Shown piece after piece: positions 12,101 to 22,006 of a stretch of DNA of 64,000 nucleotides. Both the position numbers and the translations under genes were made by a program. The notes beneath the pieces were generated by a model. It was not told where the DNA came from. It saw only the letters and a list, made by a program, of their open reading frames with translations, and ran no database searches. The stretch is taken from the NCBI GenBank assembly GCA_036346255.1, contig CM070624.1, forward strand, positions 14,292,626-14,356,625. Reading direction: 5' to 3'. This stretch comes from Ampelocalamus luodianensis (lineage: Eukaryota > Streptophyta > Magnoliopsida > Poales > Poaceae). The stretch's first letter is position 1; each line of letters starts with the position of its first letter.

Positions 12101-12649
12101 GAGGTAACGGTTTCGATCTTGGAAGGATCCACTTCGATTCCTCTTCCAGAGATAATGTGCCCAAGGAATGCTACTTGGTCTAACCAGAATTCACATTTAC
12201 TGAACTTGGCATACAGTTGATTCTCTCTGAGGACTTGTAAGACAATAGTGAGGTGCTGCACATGTTCTTCCTCACTTTTCGAATATACCAGGATGTCATC
12301 AATAAAGACCACCACAAATTTGTCTAAGTACTTCATAAACAGTTTATTCATTAGATTCATGAATACGCGAGAGCATTGGTCATTCGAATGGAACTACCGT
12401 GTATTCATGGTGCCCATATCGTGAGACAAAAGCAGTCTTCTTAATGTCACTAGGGTTGACTCGAATCTGATGATATCCAGATCTTAGATCGACCTTCGAG
12501 AATACCCGTGCTCCCTTTAGTTGATCAAAGAGATCGTCGATTCGAGGTAGCGGGTACTTATTCTTTATAGTGACATTATTTAATTCCCGATAGTCTGTGC
12601 ACAACCTTACTCGTCCTTCTTGGGTGCAAAGAGAACCGGAGCTCCCCAT
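12034..12649 (-). pseudogene. Reverse transcriptase part of the gypsy polyprotein
   Basis: The frame 12380-12649 carries CTDYRELNNVTIKNKYPLP and FSKVDLRSGYHQIR, which are RT blocks including the first catalytic Asp. After a frameshift near 12370, the frame 12034-12360 carries the active site FIDDILVYS (about 12295-12306 for FIDD) and FLGHIIS. These are textbook Ty3/gypsy RT motifs. The enzyme copies element RNA into DNA. The break between the two frames removes the segment that normally reads SVFMNLMN. Confidence 0.92.
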
Positions 12650-12770
12650 GGTGATGTACTTTCTCTAATGAATCCTTTGGACTCAAGTTCATCCAATTGC
12701 TTCTTGAGCTCTACCAGCTCTTCCTTACTCATCCTGTACGGCCTTTTGGAAATTGGGGCTGTTCCAGGAA

Positions 12771-13250
12771 TTAGGTTGATAGTGAAATCGACCTCCTAAC
12801 CGTGGCATGCCCGCGATTCATCGGGAAAACATCTAGGAAGTCTTTCACTATTGGTATGTCGTCTACCCCTTTCACTTGGAGATTGGCTAGACTGGGGTCG
12901 GGCGGTTTATGTTGGGTTCTTGCCCCCGTATATTGCAGACGGGTCCCATCGGGCTTTCTGATGGATACCTGCTTAGTTTCACAGTCTATGTTTACTCCAT
13001 GGGCAGCTAACCAGTCCATACCCAGGATTACTTCTAAACCTTTTAGGTCGATTACAAAGAGGTTCGCTAGGAACTTGGTGTTGTGAATTATGACAGCTTG
13101 ATTCCTTCTAATCAACGTCACTTCTAACGTTCCTGCGGGCGTACTCACTCCCATTGGTTTTCCAATGGTTCGATGTCAATTTATGTTCTACTAGGAACTT
13201 GCAAGAAATAAATGAGTGAGTTGCTCGGGTCAAAGAAACGATGCACAAGC
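12771..13250 (-). pseudogene. Protease region of the gypsy polyprotein
   Basis: The frame 12771-13154 reads LFVIDLKGLEVILGMDWLA, the conserved C-terminal half of the retropepsin-like domain. The segment with the active-site region lies upstream near 13185-13240 in another frame (ATHSFISCKFLVEHKL is readable on the minus strand). A frameshift near 13170 therefore separates the two halves. The protease would cleave the polyprotein. Confidence 0.75.
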
Positions 13251-13447
13251 GGTGGAAATAACGACTTTCCCGTGATCACATCGATGGCTTCTCCAATATG
13301 CTCGCCGTCACATGCGTCGGCGCTTGTCCTCCTCTTCCAGTTCCTCCAAGGATGCTTGGTTGCCTTTGGGTTGACTTATGCGGCTAGCTTGAGATGGTCT
13401 TTGGTGCGGTAGTCGAGTGCAGTGCAGGTTGCATTGGAGTCCCGGAT

Positions 13448-14578
13448 ATTTTACGTAGGTAAGGACAATCGGCCTTGAAGTGACCAAGCTCGCGCAATTG
13501 AAGCATGCTCTGTGCCGCTCATGCGTCTTTAGTCAAGTGGCTTCCTCCACATTTTGCACACTTGAGCTACAGCTCTTGGGCCGTCTCACGGCCTACTGAG
13601 TCTCTGGAAAGATGGATGGTGGGATCTGAAATTGGGCGGTCCAAAGCGAGGTGGAGGCTGTTGATGTGGATAGGGATGAGGCCTCTGGAGTTTATGTGGT
13701 TGGTGATCTGTCTTAGCCTTCTTCCTTCTTTCTTCTGTCAGGTTGGAATGTTCATTTTCCAGAATTATGGCTCGATTGACTAGGTCCTGGAATTCAGTTA
13801 TCTTGTGAAAGGAGAGGAGCATTTTCAGGTAAGGCTGCATTCCATTTAGGAATTTCTCTATTTTCTTCTCTTCGGTGTCGACATCAGCTGGGGCATAGCG
13901 GGAAAGATCATTGAATTGGCTCAAGTATTCAACCATCTTTTTCCCGCCTTGAGTTAAGGCTCGAAATTCTCGTTTCTTTAACTCCATTCTTCCAGTAGGC
14001 ACATGAGTTTCCGTGAAACGAATCTTAAATTCAGCCCAAGTGATGGGTTGCTCGCTGACACGATTACGGTGGTAGTTTAGCCACCATGTGGCTGCGGGTC
14101 CGGTTAACTGGTGCGCTGCATACCGAACCTTCTCCTCATCAGAACATCCGACCGTGTCTAATTTCTTTTCCACTTCAATTAACCAGTCACTGGCGTCCAA
14201 TGGATCAGTGGCCTTGGCAAAGGTGGGAGGGCGAGTCTGGAGAAAGTCACCCAGACTAACCCCGCGGGTTGGCTGTGAGGTGGTAGGGGCTACTCGAGTT
14301 AAGAGTGCTTCCATGAAGCGGTTCTGGTTCTCTTGAGCTTCCTTTCTGGAGTTTTCAGCTTCCCTCCTGGAATTTTCGAGGAATCGAAAAACCTCAGTCA
14401 TTACTCCCAGTGGATCGCCACTTTGGGAGGTCTTTGGTGGTGACTTCTGGAATCTTTGCCGTTCTAGGCGCGAGGCGAGGTCATTGAGGTCCACTGGTGG
14501 ATCTCCTGTTGGTTCTTGCAGGGAGGGTAGACCCAACCTTAGTCCCAATCCTTGGTCTTCGTGCCCTTGACCTTCCAT
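13448..14578 (-). pseudogene. Gag of the gypsy element
   Basis: The likely start is the ATG at 14578-14576, preceding an acidic N-terminus. The frame 13586-14578 contains the Retrotrans_gag core (TWWLNYHR, TWAEFKIRF, MVEYLSQFNDLSRYAP) and a coiled-coil-like Glu/Arg-rich stretch around residues 80-105. Beyond the stop, near 13448-13560, the minus strand still reads a damaged zinc knuckle (KCGGSHLTKD, then GHFKADCP), so the nucleocapsid end is frameshifted. Gag would form the virus-like particle. Confidence 0.88.
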
Positions 14579-16156
14579 CCTGAAGAAAAACAACGAGGTT
14601 AAGAGAAGAAGGTTACACTTGCCGCGGTTAGCAATTAGGCTGCTTGCTTTACTTGCTCTTTTAAGATTTAGCAGTTGCTTAAGGTGAGGAAGGGATCACC
14701 ATATTAATCGACGAGCGGCACGCGTTTTAGTTGAGTTAAGCCACACACATGGTAACCAAATAACACCAAGAAACAATAGAGATGCAAAAGATCCAAATAC
14801 TACACTACGAGTCTCTCGTGCTCGATCCGCTTGAGATCCGTTCTCAAGACCGCCCAAACCACGTGTTTGGGACGCTCGAGCTTGCCTCGAGTGCGACCTA
14901 CACTACCACGGATCCACGTGCCGAGTGCGGCGAGATCCGTTCTCAAGACCGCCCAAACCACGTGTTTGGGACCGCTCGAGCTCATTCACGAGTGCGCCCG
15001 AGACCGTTCTGGTACGCGAGCTTCTGCGCTCGAGTGCCACGGACCACTCGTCCGGAAAGCGAAGTGCGAAAGAGGATAAGACATCTTTTACTCCGTCGAC
15101 CATTATCTTTGTTCTCTTTAAGTAATTAATGATTTACTGAGGCTGACGTGTCACTTTGGTTATAGAGATGAATAGATAAGGAGACTAATGGGCATGGTCC
15201 AAGCTTGTCCAAAACTGAAAAAGTCGGTCCATACCAGAATTCTCACAAAGCCTCTACCCTCGGCATGCAACTTATGATCTTATATTGATGCCACCCCAAC
15301 TATAGTCTCAAGCATTCTATCCTAGGTCGAGAAACGAAACTGAACACTCACTGAAACACAACTACAACAGGTTCTAATACAACAACAATTGATACAACAA
15401 GGGTACAACAAATACAACAGGGATACAATAGATACAACAAGGTGAAACTCTGAACTACAACAAGCTACACCTGACTCGACACAACTAAAGGACCTCCAAC
15501 TACCACTCCTCTGGATCACTCTCTCACCGCGCCACTCCTCGACTAGAGGTGGCGCCTCCCAGCTACAGGGCTGCTTCTTTTGTCTCCAAAGTAGGTGCGG
15601 AAGGCCTCGTGAACAAGAGAGGTGTCTCTAATAGGATCTGGAGGTACAGTGGTGGGAGGACCACGGAACTTCTGTCTCAGACGGTGAGGAAGTGGACATC
15701 CTGGTGGCGGGGCTGTGGGATCTCCTAAGTCTCCCTGGGAGGGTGGTGTGGGAACATGTGGATATGGGTAAGGAGGAGAAGGGATGGGAGCGAAGGCTCA
15801 TAGGATGGGTCGGGGGCGAGAGCGTGGGAGGTATGGAGGTGAAACTATCAGCTATGAAGGAGTAAAAGGGATAAGGTGGGGTGCAAGCTGGATCAATGGG
15901 TGGGTCGGAGGGTGGAGTGTGGGTGGGACGGTGGGTGGAACTACGGGTGGAGCGGGAGGTGGGCGTGGGTGGTCTTGCATAGAAACGGGATGCGGGTCGG
16001 AGGGAGGGTGCGTGGGTGGGTATGGTGGAGCAATGAGAAGAAGAGGTATAGTGGGCCTCCTGAAGAACCTCAAAGACATGGCACCGCTGCTGCCAGAGAC
16101 TGACACTCTCCTCAGCTCTAGCTAAGGCTCCTTGGGTCGAGTCATACAACATGGTA
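14579..16156 (-). other. Leader between the pre-gag ORF and gag
   Basis: About 1.6 kb of gypsy interior. It includes a 42-bp block present twice at a 99-bp period (from 14833 and 14932) and a stretch rich in ACAACA (15360-15470). The region 15628-16170 has a 180-codon Pro/Ser/Thr-rich minus-strand frame. The ALARAEESVSLWQQR start of that frame looks like a frameshifted continuation of the pre-gag ORF. No gag or pol motif occurs here. Confidence 0.6.
14833..14973. repeat. Two-copy direct repeat, 99-bp period
   Basis: The block beginning GAGATCCGTTCTCAAGACCG occurs at 14833 and 14932 and is nearly identical for about 42 bp, including the CCAAACCACGTGTTTGGG palindrome. Confidence 0.85.
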
Positions 16157-16579
16157 CTAGCCATCAACATTGTCTCGGTAGTATCTGTCGCGAGTTCTGC
16201 CGTGGCGGAGAAAGTGGTGGGTATGGGTAGCTAGAAGTGACGCTAGGTCCAAGCGCAAACCTAGCCCTCCTGGGTCATGGTGGTACCCTCCAAACTGCGA
16301 ACCCCTCAAGTGATCACTGAAGTGAGCCCTAATGGCGTGGATGGCCCTATGGGCTGCCTCCTGCAAAGGTCCGTAGTCATCTGAAGTACGCCACTCTGCC
16401 GTATACTCTACATAGTAGCTACGGTCCGGGGAATCCTGTAACTATGACTCTATCAAGGGATACCACTCGATCGCTGTCTCTGAAAGAACTCGGGAAGGGT
16501 GCTCCTAAGTGATCAGATAGTTTCCCAGCATAAGCACATCTTGTCCTACTTTTCGCTCATTGAAGCTGAACCTACTCAT
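16157..16579 (-). pseudogene. Pre-gag additional ORF of the gypsy element
   Basis: From an ATG at 16579-16577, just inside the tRNA-Met primer site, the minus strand reads 141 codons to a TAG at 16159-16157, interrupted by two in-frame TAG codons. The readable part contains AEWRTSDDYGPLQ and EAAHRAIHAIRAHFSDHL. The latter is an alanine/arginine helix resembling the extra pre-gag ORFs known from some grass gypsy elements. It is on the same strand as gag and lies between the PBS and gag. Its role is unknown, and I infer it is part of the element rather than a host gene. Confidence 0.5.
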
Positions 16580-16780
16580 CCTGCATAACAGGGAGAGTTC
16601 TATGTTAGTATGGTTGTCACTTTAAAGAAAGGTAAGCTTTTAACATAATAATTTTGATCGGGTGGGGTGGGGAAGAAAATGACCTCAAGATAAGGGTTAC
16701 TAAGATACTTAGTGCAATATAGCAAGTAGAGGGCATACTTAAGTTAGGCAAGGGTTTCTATCTTATTAGCGTGGCCCGAA

Positions 16781-16798
16781 CCTATTGCTCTGATACCA
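16781..16798 (-). other. tRNA-Met primer-binding site of the gypsy element
   Basis: The minus strand reads TGGTATCAGAGCAATAGG two bases after the 5' LTR. This is complementary to the 3' end of plant initiator tRNA-Met. Confidence 0.9.
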
Positions 16799-16800
16799 TC

Positions 16801-18481
16801 TGTGACGCCCCGTGTTATTACCCCAGGGGTAATAACACTTAAGCATACGGATTACTATTCGTTTGCCCGGTAGAACACCGCTCCAACGAATAGTAAGCCT
16901 TACCAGAGTTAGCGCATCAGAACAATAAGATAGAAACTGTCCTTTATTTAACAGTTGCCACGCAGGGCTAAAGTCTTACGGCACACATATTAATATACAT
17001 AACCAAAATGAGACTAATCCCTCTTCTTGCCTGCCACACTCCACTGGCCTCCTACTCGTCCCAGGAGTCGAATACGGTGTCCATCTCGCCCTGCGCCTCG
17101 TAGTAAGGGTCCTCGCCTCCTGTGGTCTCATCTGTACCTGCAGTGCCCTCGCCCCACTCGGGATACTTCCCTGCTGGACTAGGGTCTACAAAGGAGAATA
17201 CTAACAAGGTTGAGTACAAATGAATGTACTCAGCAAGCATTAATAGCAAAAGATGCAAAGGATGCACTATCTCTATTCTTTATCACAATTTCTAAGCCAT
17301 CTCACTTTAGAAAATAAGTCTCGACAAAGGTGGCAAATTTTAATCTGAAATAAAACTCTACTAGTCACTCGGAGAGCGAAAGACCCTGTGGTTCCGTAGA
17401 CTCCAATCACGAGGCGGCATGAATTCATGATTTGTTTAGCAACATGCGAGCTTGTACCACTTTACCCATAGCTATTCAGAACTCTCGTGAGCAGGGTCCA
17501 CCGCATTGCCTTAGATGCGAGTTGAGATCGAGAATCTGAGCGTTTTCGAGTTACGTGATTAATTTCTCCACCCATCACCTTCCGCGGTGCAGTTAGATCA
17601 CTGCTGACCTTATCATCCACCGGAGTTACGGTGAGGTTGGTTGAGGCGACTTCTATCCTGCACTCAACACTCCACCTTAGATCCCCACTTCCGGACTATC
17701 TCCCACCGGTCTGGGTTCCTCCATATCACTCACACACACCTATTACATACGATGTGGAGAGCATAGTCACGTAACAAGGTAGCATTTTACGCGTCGAAGC
17801 GGAAAATGGTTGGCACCGAATACTGATGTCGACCGAGCAAGAGTTGGTTGGTCCTTATATTATAACCATATGTAAAAAGGGGCCCACCTCTTACCTCATC
17901 ATCATCGTCGCGCTTCCCAAGCCAGGGCCCCCTTTTACCCTCCTAATAGATCTCATTCTTTCTTAATCATCTTATCTTATTTCAATCATTTTCTTTAGGT
18001 TTTGGAAAACCATTTTAAATGTAATATATATATATATATATATATAGTGCAAGATAGGGTATATTTTTAAAGTAACTACATTAATGTTCAAGAGGGTCGC
18101 TTGCCTTCGTAGAAGTAGGAAAAGTTAGCGCTATTGAAGTTACAGTCATTTGCTCCTGTCGGTGTCGGTTAAGCATACAGAGAAGATCGAAACGAATAAT
18201 AGTATAAGTAAATCGTAGTTGATTTGAGTGATAATATAGATATATAAGTTAGCGACGACTACAAGTTAGCATACTTTAATTACTAAAATGCTTTTGCGGT
18301 CTAATCGAGTTAGCACTCACCGACACGCGCCGCTTGTCTAAACCCACGGTTAACTATGACCACGAAGCACACAGTACACTTACTCAACGAACTAGCGTCT
18401 ACTACCGAGCAACGGAATCTACACCGTGGAGATTAAACCTAAATCTAAAACCAGAATCCTAAATCTAAACCTTTCTTCTAA

Positions 18482-18527
<46 letters not shown>

Positions 18528-20263
18528 CACTAAGCACCCACTTGCACACACACACACAAAGCACACCACGCACACTTTGACCCAACACACACAAACACAC
18601 TAAGCCCACACACACGCACACAACACACACCACACCCAAACACACGCCTTGCCTAAGCCTACACACACGCACGCACTAAACCCACCCATTAAACACTCAC
18701 ATACGCACTAAGCCCCCACACGCACTACACACACTACACACCATGCACACAACCCACTAACTCACCCACGCACTCACCCTCAGCTCCCTCTCTCTTCCCC
18801 GATTCCCCTTCTTCAACCCCCAGGCGCCGCCGCCCCCGGACGCTCCCTTGCGCCTGATCTTGGCGCCGCCGCCCCTACCGCTCGGCTCGCTTCTCCTCTC
18901 TGCTCTCTCTCTACCCTCCAGCCTTGCACTTGCTCGCTGCTTGCTCTTCTCCGCCGCCTTCTTTGCTCTCTAACCTAGCGCGCCGAACCTTGCGCGCCCA
19001 GATCCGGCTCGGTCGGTCGCCTCTCCCTCGGCCGTCTTTGCGCTCCTACTTCTCCCCTCTGCTCGGCTCCGACCTCTCTCGGCTCACTGCCTTGCCGGCC
19101 TTGGCTCCTCTGCTCGCCCGGCTCCTGCCTTCCTCCGGCCGCGGCTCCACAGGTCCAAGCGCGCGCGAACCCTACTCTCCCTCTCTCGGCTCCCCTTCTT
19201 CTTCTACCCTTGTAGGCCCTTGCTAGGCCCAGATCCGACTTGGATCTGGTTCCTTGCCGCTGGGCTCACCGCCGGTCACCACCCGCGGAGACAGTTCTCG
19301 CCGCCTCCCTTTGCTCGGCTCCTCTCGCGCTAGGGTTTGGATGCTGCCGGCTCGGCCTTCCGGCCGCCGGTGCCGAAGACCAGCGCTCATCCTCTCTACA
19401 CTCTACTTGATCTACCCTGAGCGTCACTGATGAATGCTTGTGCGAATGAATGCAGGTTAGTGGTGGAGATCTGGAGGTGGGAAGGGCCACTGGAGGTAGA
19501 AAAATGTAGCTACCGGGTATGAACTTGCTCACCTCTAGTTCAAGATGTTCATTACTTTTACCTGCTGATGGAGTAGTGAATGAGATGATTTTGATGGTGG
19601 TATTGTGCTTGTCTTTGTCTTTGTTGCTGCTTTCTTTGTGTGTCTTTGGTGATCTGGCGGTGAAGGGAGGTGGTCTTCCTAGGCTGGGCAAGGTGAGCCT
19701 GAGAGTGCCACTGGTGAAGCAAGCTGCGCGGTGTGCGAATGAATGTGGGGATTGAGGTGAATAGGCGTGGTGAATAGATGTGGGGAGAGGCGATAGAAAT
19801 AGAGGCTGCTTGTGAATGCGGGGGTAAAAAAGGTCGCACAAGTAGATAGGAATAGTATTTGCTGCGGTGAAAATCGTGGTGCGTCTTGTAGTGCTTGTGA
19901 TCTTTGTGGCGTGGATATGGTTCCAGGCATTGGTGCTACTTGTTTGCTTTAGGGTTCCTAGATGCATGATGTATGAATGTAAATGAGATGATCTGGATTC
20001 TGTAAAATGAACTATTGATGTCTTATATGCAATTGTTGATTTGTTGTCTAATGCAATTGAAAGTGCATTCTATTATCTATTGATCAACTGTTGTGTTGAA
20101 TGATGAGTGAAAAGGTGGAGCGAATGAATGAATGAATGACACGATATGCTTCGGCTGATTAGGAGCGACCTAATACTATCGCTAACTCGCTGCTAAGAAA
20201 AGCCTAACGCCGCTAAACCCTGATTAACGCTACGAGGTTAGGTTTTAAAAACGCGGGCACTCA
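16801..20263 (-). repeat. 5' LTR of the gypsy element
   Basis: 3463 bp, collinear with 6442-9955. It begins TGTGACGCCCCG next to the primer-binding site and ends GCGGGCACTCA. It carries a (TA)n run near 18024-18046 that is longer than in the left copy, a CT microsatellite at 18486-18522, and the same 71-codon ORF at 17052-17267. Confidence 0.92.
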
Positions 20264-21343
20264 GGTAAGATATGCAAGGCATCTCCTACATTTCTGTCAC
20301 AGCAAGGCGTCATCCGTCCATCCACATGTGCCCGATAGATGGTCGCCACTCGTGAGCGTTGAATTGAACAAGCGTTTTTTTTTTGACGTAAATTGAACAA
20401 GCGTATATGTTGCATTAGAGAGGAAACTGCATGCATAAGCCATTACCGCTGCCTCCTCTGAGGCTCTGATCCTGGCCAGGCATTCAAGAATTTGTTTGCT
20501 CTCTCACATGAGCACTTCAGCACTCGGCAGCAGTTCATCTACCCACACATATATGCCTGCAATTCTGCATGTTTGTCAGAACTCGGATGTTTTATGCCTT
20601 TGTCTTAGTTTATGTGATATGTACATAGTACGTAAGAAATTCAGTTGCTAGATCTCTTCCTGCGACACGAGGTCGGGTCAATCTCTCTGATCATGATGAT
20701 GCTCGCTGGCGATATCTGTGGCTGCCTGCAGCTGACATCTCGCTAGCTTGCTCGGCCTTGTGCAGAGCCCACTGGGCAATCGTAGGATTCCATGAACCTT
20801 TGGAACAAGCAGACACGAACCCATGAGTTGGTAGCACCGTGGAAGCTTGCGTTTGTACAAGCTGAAGGCCCATGCATGTTCGTGCAATCGCATTGGTCCG
20901 TCGCTGGGGCGCTGCTCAGAGGATGACATGCTCGTCGGCTCATGCTATGCTGGTGCTGACGATCGATTGATCGTTGATGGTTATGGTCACACTGATGCTG
21001 AACAGCTTCGTTGTTTTGATGAACTCTCTCGTCGTCATTGATTGATAAAAATATGGGTCCTCCATCAATCAGATGGTAGTTGAAGCGCAATCTTTTCTGG
21101 TTTGTCATGCTAGTGCCAATATTGAAATCTTGAGCTCTTGCCTTATACTGGCCTAATAAGCTTACTTGGCAGAAATGTTCTGAGTATATGCTCAGATTGC
21201 CTTGCAAAGGAGAAAGTATACGCTGAATAAATTAGTTCGGCTTCTTACTAAAACAATTGGCACATCAGACAACAGGGGAAGTTCACTCTAGATTCAGGTT
21301 AGTGTGATCGCTTTGGGCGATATGGCACAACCCAACACCCACT
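20264..21343. other. Intergenic stretch, no gene recognised
   Basis: Short ORFs on both strands (for example a 154-codon minus-strand frame at 20743-21207) show no recognisable domain and overlap each other in several frames. I treat the region as non-coding. Confidence 0.45.
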
Positions 21344-21546
21344 TGTAACACGCCGCCCTTCAACAGACAGTGTAGTTTACATTAAGTTTTAATAGCACAT
21401 AATACATGTTGGTCCAAATTATAGCAATTTTGGGTTAACTCTTTTGGGCGAAGCGAGGACGAAAGCCCAAGTAGGGTGCTATACATGCGTGCCCGCCCCG
21501 TGGGTGGACCGAGCTATTAACGAATTTTGGACCACAGGGTGTTACA
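21344..21546 (+). repeat. TRIM 5' LTR
   Basis: 203 bp, sharing GCGAGGACGAAAGCCCAAGT-like and GCGAATTTTGGAC-like blocks with 21681-21885. Confidence 0.85.
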
Positions 21547-21680
21547 GATAGTATCAGAGCATCAACTCTTGCTGCGGCCGCATGTGCGTGTGGCCCTGTA
21601 GCGACACACAGCACGGGACGTGTACCGATGGATGTTTCTGGTTATTTCACAATGCCGCCAGTGGCCCCCCGTTAATGGGA

Positions 21681-21885
21681 TGGAACACCTCGCCTTTTAG
21701 TACTACATCGCCAGTTTACATTGAGTTCCACTAGTATATAATATATGTTAGCCCAATTCGTAGCACCTTCGAGTTAACTATTTTGAACAAAGCGAGAACG
21801 AAAGCCCAAGTGAGATGCTACGTATGCATGCCCATCCTGTGGGTGGGTTAGGCTACTAGCGAATTTTGGACTGTTTGGTGTTACA
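21681..21885 (+). repeat. TRIM 3' LTR
   Basis: 205 bp. It is the diverged copy of 21344-21546 and ends in the same GGTGTTACA. Confidence 0.85.
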
Positions 21886-21940
21886 CCACCGCATTCATAC
21901 GGTGCAAAATCCGCGTGGTTTGAGACGTAGATATTTTCAT

Positions 21941-22006
21941 TGACTAGTTGTTAAATCTATGCATTAGATGGTTTGACTAGTTGTTAAATCTATGCATTAG
22001 ATGGTT
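21941..22006. repeat. 33-bp unit, two perfect tandem copies
   Basis: The unit beginning TGACTAGTTGTTAAATCTAT occurs at 21941-21973 and again at 21974-22006 without a mismatch. Confidence 0.95.

Larger units (their letters stand above)
6442..20263 (-). mobile_element. Ty3/gypsy chromovirus (Tekay/Del-like), degenerate
   Basis: Long direct repeats of about 3.5 kb (6442-9955 and 16801-20263) enclose a minus-strand interior. Its order is a pre-gag ORF, gag, protease, reverse transcriptase, RNase H, integrase and a C-terminal chromodomain. An 18-nt site complementary to initiator tRNA-Met lies 2 nt inside the right LTR (16781-16798), and a polypurine tract abuts the left LTR. The order RT-RH-INT defines Ty3/gypsy. 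The chromodomain, long LTRs and tRNA-Met primer fit the Tekay/Del lineage. Coding frames are interrupted by many frameshifts and stops. The large near-identical parts of the LTRs argue for a young insertion. No clean 5-bp target duplication is visible (GTGTG on the left, GGTAA on the right). Confidence 0.93.
21344..21885 (+). mobile_element. TRIM (terminal-repeat retrotransposon in miniature)
   Basis: Two ~204-bp direct repeats lie 134 bp apart. LTR1 (21344-21546) starts TGTAACACGCC and ends GGTGTTACA. LTR2 (21681-21885) starts TGGAACACCTCGCC and ends GGTGTTACA. Three bases after LTR1 sits TAGTATCAGAGC, one base from the canonical initiator tRNA-Met primer site. A purine-rich AATGGGATGG precedes LTR2. 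The flanks CCACT and CCACC form a 4-of-5 target duplication. There is no coding capacity, as expected for a TRIM, so mobilisation would need proteins from an autonomous element. Confidence 0.88.

Noticed and set aside
6437..20268. Target-site duplication of the gypsy element
   Set aside because: Flanks read GTGTG and GGTAA under the best LTR boundaries and do not match well enough to claim a duplication.
20743..21207. A 154-codon minus-strand gene
   Set aside because: No recognisable motif, and overlapping open frames on both strands indicate chance.
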